Source: Candidatus Hermodarchaeum yapensis (GTDB taxonomy: Archaea > Asgardarchaeota > Hermodarchaeia > Hermodarchaeales > Hermodarchaeaceae). From it: 64,000 nt of DNA. The notes beneath the pieces were generated by a model. The model saw only the letters and a list, made by a program, of their open reading frames with translations. It was not told where the DNA came from and ran no database searches. The stretch covers positions 1 through 64,000 of the forward strand of contig JAEOSK010000013.1 of assembly GCA_016840405.1 (NCBI GenBank), written 5' to 3'. This document shows positions 59,435 through 64,000 of this stretch, piece after piece. Made by a program: the position numbers and the translations under genes. Each line of letters begins with the position of its first letter. Within the stretch, counting starts at the first letter, position 1.

Positions 59435-60883
59435 ATGTCATCAATTGAACAAATTGGGAAAGAATATGAGAATTTGTACGCAATAATTGGAGAAGAATTT
59501 TTCAATCAGACAGCTGGACTTCCATTCGATGCTGAGCGTTTACAACAAGCTAGTCAGAAGATGACTCAGCTCTGTGAACAATTTCTCTCCAAATATACTG
59601 AACCTCGCCAAATGTATCGTGCATCCATTGAAGCACTAGCCCGGACTGCCTTTCTCCCTCATCGCCTGAAACTTAACGATGAGCGATTAAAACTAATAGC
59701 GGATCCTCATCACACCTTCAAAGAGAATCCAGTAACATGGGCATCCTGGCGTCAATTCAACGCCATCACAAAAGATGCTAAGATTCGAAAAGCCGTATTC
59801 GATCATTTCGTCAACCAAGCAGCTCAGCTTGTTCCCTTTGTCAAAAACGGATTTGATGCAATCGGTGGGGTTTATAACCGATTCGAAACCTCGCCCGTTA
59901 CCAACTACTTAGAAAAAGAAGCCTTCAGCTATGAAGAGTTAATCCAATTCCTGTCAAAGCTTGGAGATGGAGCTCGAGCAACATTTCTCAAAACTGCGGA
60001 TAGATACTCAAAGGAAATCAAAAATGGTCCCTTCGAATATTACGATGATTTCTATTTCTTCCGCAGTCAGGTATTCCGACCTTTAGACGACCATTTCAAA
60101 GGAATCGATTCGATCCCTGAGGTTCACAAAGTTCTCAGTAAGCTTGGATTCGCTGTAAATCAAATTAAGGTTGATAACAAAGATCGACCGAAAAAATCTC
60201 CATCAGCGTTTTGCTTTGGAATCCGCATCCCTCAAGATGTCCGAGTGGTCTACAAATTTACCAGCCCGGGAAGTACTCTTACATCTGTATTTCACGAATT
60301 CGGACATGGCATTCACGGTATCAGTGGTATCCCCACAGACCCCCCATGGAAACGACTCATCGTTCCCAATAGTGTCTCTGAAACCTTCTCAATACTCACT
60401 GAAACCTTGGTCACCAGCAACCAACTCTTCCTCACTGAAGATTTAAGACTTCCACCTGATGCGGCCCAGGATATCATGGATCGTAACAATTTCATGTACC
60501 TCTTTTTCTGCGTCTTCTATGCAGCCAATAGCTTGATGAAACTCGCCTACTGGAAGGAAGGACTTACCTTCCCCCAGGCTTCACAACGCTGGCAGGACCT
60601 CACTCGTCGCTTCTATATCGAAATTCCTGGTGACTATTGGCTTCTTCATCATGTGATGCCGCAATACGCTATCTACGCTCCGAGTTACATGATTGCCTCG
60701 GTTCGGGTGACACACCTCGTAAAGCATTTGGCAAAAGAGTTTGGTGATCGATGGTGGCATGAACCAAAAGCGGGTGCCTATATCTCTGAACTAGCTGCAA
60801 CTCGTGGAGAGTTTCCCATGAAAAAATTTTCACTAAATCCGCAAATCTACCTTGATCGAATTACCAATCTAAGCTTTCTTTAG
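59435..60883 (+). CDS. M3-family metallopeptidase, short form
   Basis: The 482-residue protein has the M3 zinc motif FHEFGHGIHG (His287, Glu288, His291) with the third ligand in NSVSETFSILTETL about 25 residues later, then GDYWLLHHVMPQYAIYAPSY, a conserved substrate-binding tyrosine region. It is about 100 residues shorter than oligoendopeptidase F and is only remotely similar to the M3 protein at 55896. It is cytosolic by absence of a signal peptide. It is divergent from the FGGY kinase and converges with the regulator at 60888. Confidence 0.84.
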   Translation: MSSIEQIGKEYENLYAIIGEEFFNQTAGLPFDAERLQQASQKMTQLCEQFLSKYTEPRQMYRASIEALARTAFLPHRLKLNDERLKLIADPHHTFKENPVTWASWRQFNAITKDAKIRKAVFDHFVNQAAQLVPFVKNGFDAIGGVYNRFETSPVTNYLEKEAFSYEELIQFLSKLGDGARATFLKTADRYSKEIKNGPFEYYDDFYFFRSQVFRPLDDHFKGIDSIPEVHKVLSKLGFAVNQIKVDNKDRPKKSPSAFCFGIRIPQDVRVVYKFTSPGSTLTSVFHEFGHGIHGISGIPTDPPWKRLIVPNSVSETFSILTETLVTSNQLFLTEDLRLPPDAAQDIMDRNNFMYLFFCVFYAANSLMKLAYWKEGLTFPQASQRWQDLTRRFYIEIPGDYWLLHHVMPQYAIYAPSYMIASVRVTHLVKHLAKEFGDRWWHEPKAGAYISELAATRGEFPMKKFSLNPQIYLDRITNLSFL

Positions 60884-60887
60884 ACGG

Positions 60888-61562
60888 CTACTTCTTGACC
60901 TTCATAAGCTTCTTGAGTCGTTCAAGAAATTCAGGGTTATTGATAAGGGTCACAAGGTATCCGACATAGGTTTCAGTGAGAAAATGCTCTTCGAGTGGAG
61001 AGGTGGCCAGTATATCTAGCACTTGCTTGTCACCCTCCGTGGCGAGACGTTCGAGGGTGCTTTGGCGTTCTTGTTCGAATTCCATGAAGAGTTTTTGAAG
61101 CTCCTTTATTGGTGGTTGTTCGCCACCGAAAAGAAATATCATGAGCGTCCCGATACGTTTTGCAAGATTCTTACCTGATTTTGTCAACCACCACTCAGGC
61201 GCTAAATAGAAGAGGAGGAAAATTTGACCCGTTCGAGCAAACAGTGTTTCTGTAACCATTTTTCCACTCACAACCCGTTGGCCTGCAGGTACAACCAACT
61301 CGGCCTCTTCGAGCACTTTGAGATAGCGATAGATTGACTTGTCAGATTTTGGTTCGATGCCAGCATGCCTGTCAGCTTCCTCCTTGAAGGCTTGTTCTAA
61401 ATCGCGTACAGTCATAGGGCGTTTACGTAATGCAATCAAGATCACATAGTAGTTAGGAAGGAAAAATAGGTCGATGATTTTACGACTACTGATTACTTTC
61501 ACTGGTGGAGTTTGATAAGTCACAAAGTCCTGGTAGTTCTCAGGTTCCTTTTGTTTGGTCAT
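60888..61562 (-). CDS. Winged-helix transcriptional regulator, PadR/ArsR-like
   Basis: The 224-residue protein has an N-terminal winged helix: FLPNYYVILIALRKRPMTVRDLE, then PKSDKSIYRYLKVLEEAELV as recognition helix, and a wing region VPAGQRVVSGKMVTETLFARTG. The following segment with SGKNLAKRIGTLMIFLF and a long helical tail (KELQKLFMEFEQERQSTLERL and SPLEEHFLTETYVGYLVTL) probably dimerises and senses a ligand. A perfect palindrome in its upstream region (61723-61741) is a candidate operator for itself and the divergent secreted-protein gene. Confidence 0.75.
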   Translation of the reverse strand: MTKQKEPENYQDFVTYQTPPVKVISSRKIIDLFFLPNYYVILIALRKRPMTVRDLEQAFKEEADRHAGIEPKSDKSIYRYLKVLEEAELVVPAGQRVVSGKMVTETLFARTGQIFLLFYLAPEWWLTKSGKNLAKRIGTLMIFLFGGEQPPIKELQKLFMEFEQERQSTLERLATEGDKQVLDILATSPLEEHFLTETYVGYLVTLINNPEFLERLKKLMKVKK

Positions 61563-61722
61563 CGTGTTCGCCTTTCGTTTGTATGTTTTGAAATTTTAAT
61601 TGTTGGGTCACCTTACGTCAATTGCGAGTCTAAACAGAGATGGTCGTAAATTGCAATAACCGTTATGATTTTATACCTCTTTTAATTGTATGCCCCTTTA
61701 ATGCGAAAGTGTTTCTCAATCT

Positions 61723-61741
61723 ATGAGAATAATATTCTCAT
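61723..61741. promoter_or_regulatory. 19-bp palindrome in divergent promoter region
   Basis: ATGAGAATAATATTCTCAT is a perfect 9-1-9 inverted repeat about 55 nt before the start of the secreted-protein gene and 160 nt before the regulator start. Its AT-rich symmetry fits a winged-helix dimer site. Confidence 0.5.
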
Positions 61742-61762
61742 CATAATAGAACCACTGCCGCA

Positions 61763-61778
61763 TTAAATAGTATAAAAA
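61763..61778 (+). promoter_or_regulatory. TATA box of the secreted-protein gene
   Basis: TTAAATAGTATAAAAA precedes ATG 61796 by about 27 nt from its centre, suggesting a near-leaderless transcript. Confidence 0.5.
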
Positions 61779-61795
61779 TGCTTGGAAGTGTCTAT

Positions 61796-62515
61796 ATGGA
61801 TACTAAACGAATGGGTTGTATAGCAGTCCTAATCGTGTTTGGGGCACTACTGGTAACATCCACGCAATTTAGTGGATTCAATTACTGCTCTGCTGTCACG
61901 ACTTGGATTGATAACTTTGAAGATGACGATATTAGTGACTGGACTGTTGAATTAGGAGATTTCTCGACAGCCGATGGCACATGTCGTGGTCAAGAGGAAA
62001 CGAATGCTCTGAGACACGATAGCTCATGTTTTCAAGGAAATTGGTCCTTTGATACACTTGGTTCAGTATATGTGACACTCTTGGCTGGAGTTACAAAAGA
62101 TGGAGTCGCCACGAGTTGTTACACCCTTCACGTCAGTAGGTACAAAATCAAGTTGCTAATATCTTCAGGATGGGTGAGTACCGAACTTGCCAATTGGGAT
62201 CCTCCAGAAGCGATAACCGGTTGGCAACACTTTGATGTAACCCGTGATGTTGATGGTCGATTTGCCATCTATGTCAATGGGACAGAACAGCTCGCAGCAA
62301 CAGACACCAGATACATGACAGCAAATTACTTCGTGTTCTACTGCTACAAAAATGGTGCCATAGACAACGTGGTTATCAATGATGACAACGGTGGAGGATT
62401 ACCAGCACCACCAGCTATGCCTGGATTTCCATTAGTAGCTATTGGCCTTGGTCTTCTGATTCCTATAACTACCGTGCTGGTCGTTCGACGTCGAAAATCA
62501 GTGAAAACGCAGTAA
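61796..62515 (+). CDS. Secreted LamG-like protein with C-terminal PGFP/TM/Arg tail
   Basis: The signal peptide (MGCIAVLIVFGALLVTSTQF region) leads into a domain beginning WIDNFEDDDISDWTVELGDFS. It continues with strands GSVYVTLLAGVTKDG and GWQHFDVTRDVDGRFAIYVN, which resemble concanavalin/LamG-type carbohydrate-binding folds. The end reads PGFPLVAIGLGLLIPITTVL then VVRRRK: a short PGF motif, a helix and a basic tail, as in archaeal C-terminal surface-sorting or anchoring signals. I prefer ATG 61796 to ATG 61778, which lies within the TATA region; GGAAG lies 9 nt upstream. Probably a cell-surface protein. Confidence 0.7.
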   Translation: MDTKRMGCIAVLIVFGALLVTSTQFSGFNYCSAVTTWIDNFEDDDISDWTVELGDFSTADGTCRGQEETNALRHDSSCFQGNWSFDTLGSVYVTLLAGVTKDGVATSCYTLHVSRYKIKLLISSGWVSTELANWDPPEAITGWQHFDVTRDVDGRFAIYVNGTEQLAATDTRYMTANYFVFYCYKNGAIDNVVINDDNGGGLPAPPAMPGFPLVAIGLGLLIPITTVLVVRRRKSVKTQ

Positions 62516-62538
62516 TCTCGTGATTGAATATTGTGAAC

Positions 62539-63636
62539 CTAATGAGACAAAGCGTGTTCGATTGCCTTAACACAGGCTCTGTTCTGTTCCTGTGTGCCCA
62601 CAGTGATTCGTACAAATTGACCTTCGAGACCAGCTTTACCCGTATAATCACGGACGATAATGCCCTCCTCAACTAGATGTTGGGCGATATCATAGGAATT
62701 TGCGGATGGTCCAAGGAATTTGGTGAGCACAAAATTGGTGTGGGAAGGATAGGTTTGGACGTCCGGAAGGGCGTTGAGAGCAGATACGAGATACTCTCTT
62801 CCGGACTTTATTTCTTTTTTAACATACTCAAGATACGAGGCATCGCCAAGGGCCGCAATAGCTGCTTTCGCTGTAATGCGATTTACAGGAAAGTGATGCA
62901 TCGCCTTCGACAGATATTCAGCAAGATTTGCATTTGTGAGAGCGTAGCCTAACCGGAGGCCAGCAAATCCGAAGGCTTTAGCCATGGTTCGTGTCACGAT
63001 TAAATTGGGATATTTATGGACGAGATGGGCTAGCGTTGTTTCCGCAAATTCATAGTACGCCTCATCGACCACAATAAGCAGATCACGGTCAAGGAGCCGT
63101 CGCATCTCTTTTTCTGGGATACAATTTCCTACAGGGTTGTTAGGACTAATAATGACAATCATCTTTGTGGCTGAGGTGATGGCATCTAAGACATGGTCGA
63201 TTTTCCAACCGTAATCGGGAGGGGATCGCGGTGCAAGCTGAGCCTCGCCATTGTAGATGGTTAGTCGAATCCGGTAGGGTCCATAATCGGGTGGGACAAA
63301 TAAGACCGCATCACCAGGGTTGATGAATCCACAGTATAATCCATCAATGAATTGCGTCGAGCCATTCCCGACCACGATATGCGTATCGGGGAAGCCAGTG
63401 TAAGTGGAAAGGGCCTGCTTAAGATCATGATAGGAGGAATCTGGATACAAATGGGCGCGATCCAGTTCATCGATAATGGCCTGTCGAGCCTGAGGTGAAA
63501 TACCATACGGCAATTCATTCCCCATGAGCCTAGCATAGTCGGGGCGCTGGTCGTAAAGCATTCGCAGAATAGCCGTGGGATTATATGCTTTGGCTTCGTG
63601 AATGTGTGATTTTAACAAGTGTGAAATGTCACCCAT
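62539..63636 (-). CDS. hisC: Histidinol-phosphate aminotransferase-like enzyme
   Basis: This is a fold-type I PLP enzyme of 365 residues. The PLP lysine is Lys220 in TMAKAFGFAGLRLGY, the cofactor aspartate lies in VVDEAYYEF, SPNNPVGN is the substrate-loop motif, and FVRITVGT near the end carries the carboxylate-binding arginine. The start ELPYGISPQARQAI and the NGSTQFIDGL motif also match HisC. The same scaffold is used for other aromatic amino acids or for cobalamin-type enzymes (CobD), and no other his gene is in the window, so the name is provisional. Confidence 0.8.
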   Translation of the reverse strand: MGDISHLLKSHIHEAKAYNPTAILRMLYDQRPDYARLMGNELPYGISPQARQAIIDELDRAHLYPDSSYHDLKQALSTYTGFPDTHIVVGNGSTQFIDGLYCGFINPGDAVLFVPPDYGPYRIRLTIYNGEAQLAPRSPPDYGWKIDHVLDAITSATKMIVIISPNNPVGNCIPEKEMRRLLDRDLLIVVDEAYYEFAETTLAHLVHKYPNLIVTRTMAKAFGFAGLRLGYALTNANLAEYLSKAMHHFPVNRITAKAAIAALGDASYLEYVKKEIKSGREYLVSALNALPDVQTYPSHTNFVLTKFLGPSANSYDIAQHLVEEGIIVRDYTGKAGLEGQFVRITVGTQEQNRACVKAIEHALSH

Positions 63637-63732
63637 AAGGGATACCCACCCAACCAGTTGTTGGAGCTACCTTTGCATTCGAGGGTTGCCTTAAAGGCAA
63701 TGGTTGTACCGAAATCTAACCATCCGTCTCCC

Positions 63733-63740
63733 TTTTAAAG
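63733..63740 (+). promoter_or_regulatory. TATA box of the M32 peptidase gene
   Basis: TTTTAAAG is centred 28 nt before ATG 63764, and no ribosome site precedes the ATG, so the transcript is probably leaderless. Confidence 0.45.
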
Positions 63741-63763
63741 ATGAAGTAGCACAAACCTCGACT

Positions 63764-64000
63764 ATGACAGCCTATGACGAACTCATGGCGAAATCCCGTG
63801 AATACTACTTACTCCAAAGTGTCATTTCTAACATTGGCTGGGATACAGAAACGTACATTCCACCCAAAGCCTATCCACAACGTGGCGAACAAATGGCACT
63901 CTTATACCAACTAGCCCATCGAATGGGTTCTGACCCTAAGGTCGGGAAACTCCTCGACAAAGTGGAAAAGAAGACAGAATTCAACAAACTCGATGCAATC
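63764..64000 (+). CDS. Carboxypeptidase Taq (M32), partial at right edge
   Basis: The 79 visible residues run off the window. MTAYDELMAKSREYYLLQSV, NIGWDTETYIPPKAYPQRGE and QMALLYQLAHRMG match the N-terminus of M32 metallocarboxypeptidases, whose conserved front has WD, T, MP and R-Q-L-H landmarks. The zinc motif lies beyond the edge. These enzymes remove C-terminal residues in the cytosol. Its placement extends a peptidase-rich region that includes two M3 enzymes and a C11-like protein. Confidence 0.85.
   Translation, partial: MTAYDELMAKSREYYLLQSVISNIGWDTETYIPPKAYPQRGEQMALLYQLAHRMGSDPKVGKLLDKVEKKTEFNKLDAI

Overview
The window looks like archaeal chromosome from a mesophilic lineage, possibly Asgard; this is an inference, because no rRNA or other phylogenetic marker is present. 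The archaeal signs are an ADP-forming acyl-CoA synthetase alpha subunit, a ThiI without a rhodanese domain but with three cysteines suited to an Fe-S cluster, a RACo-like ferredoxin/ASKHA protein, a UbiA prenyltransferase and many zinc-ribbon proteins. Several genes have a TATA-like box about 25-30 nt before the start codon, as in leaderless archaeal transcripts. TTG and GTG starts with good Shine-Dalgarno sequences are common. Genes are short-spaced, and many convergent pairs end within 2-40 nt of each other.

Layout: 1-4.5 kb holds a partial gene, a HAD phosphatase, the acyl-CoA synthetase subunit, thiI and a SufR-like regulator. 4.5-9 kb is an accessory stretch: a membrane protein with a caspase-like His/Cys signature and polyproline linker, two further membrane proteins (one frameshifted) and a truncated tyrosine recombinase, with a shared CTAACACGTGG motif before two of the genes. 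9-25 kb is mostly metabolic: SCP2 protein, class III aminotransferase, UbiA plus HAD phosphatase, adenine deaminase, two tandem ArsB/NhaD-type permeases, alpha/beta hydrolase, a RING-like zinc protein, an M24 peptidase and two MFS transporters. A TnpB C-terminal remnant lies at 25 kb. 25-34.3 kb has the RACo-like protein, CinA, a radical SAM protein, an Imm5-like protein bracketed by direct repeats, a NUDIX fossil, a frameshifted membrane protein, an unlisted 59-residue protein and a secreted M1 peptidase.

34.3-38.6 kb is an iron-uptake operon (DtxR-FeoA fusion, FeoB, small zinc protein) with a palindromic operator on its promoter, then an AlkA-like glycosylase. 38.7-43.9 kb carries a regulator, a small membrane protein with thioredoxin, and grpE-dnaK-dnaJ. 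43.9-50.3 kb has tldE/tldD, a Mut7-C RNase-like protein, an ITPase-like protein, an acetate-transporter homologue and two related zinc-ribbon proteins. 50.3-64 kb holds a B12-binding radical SAM protein, a SRPBCC protein, glutamine synthetase, a membrane-anchored clostripain-like protein with Ser in place of the catalytic Cys, two M3 peptidases, an FGGY kinase, a regulator, a secreted protein with a PGFP-type tail, a HisC-like aminotransferase and the start of an M32 carboxypeptidase.

I found no tRNA, rRNA or CRISPR array. I found no convincing complete new multi-gene system. The best leads are the CACGTG-motif promoters, the direct repeats around the Imm5-like gene, a near-parS site, the RING-like protein and the Cys-to-Ser clostripain homologue.
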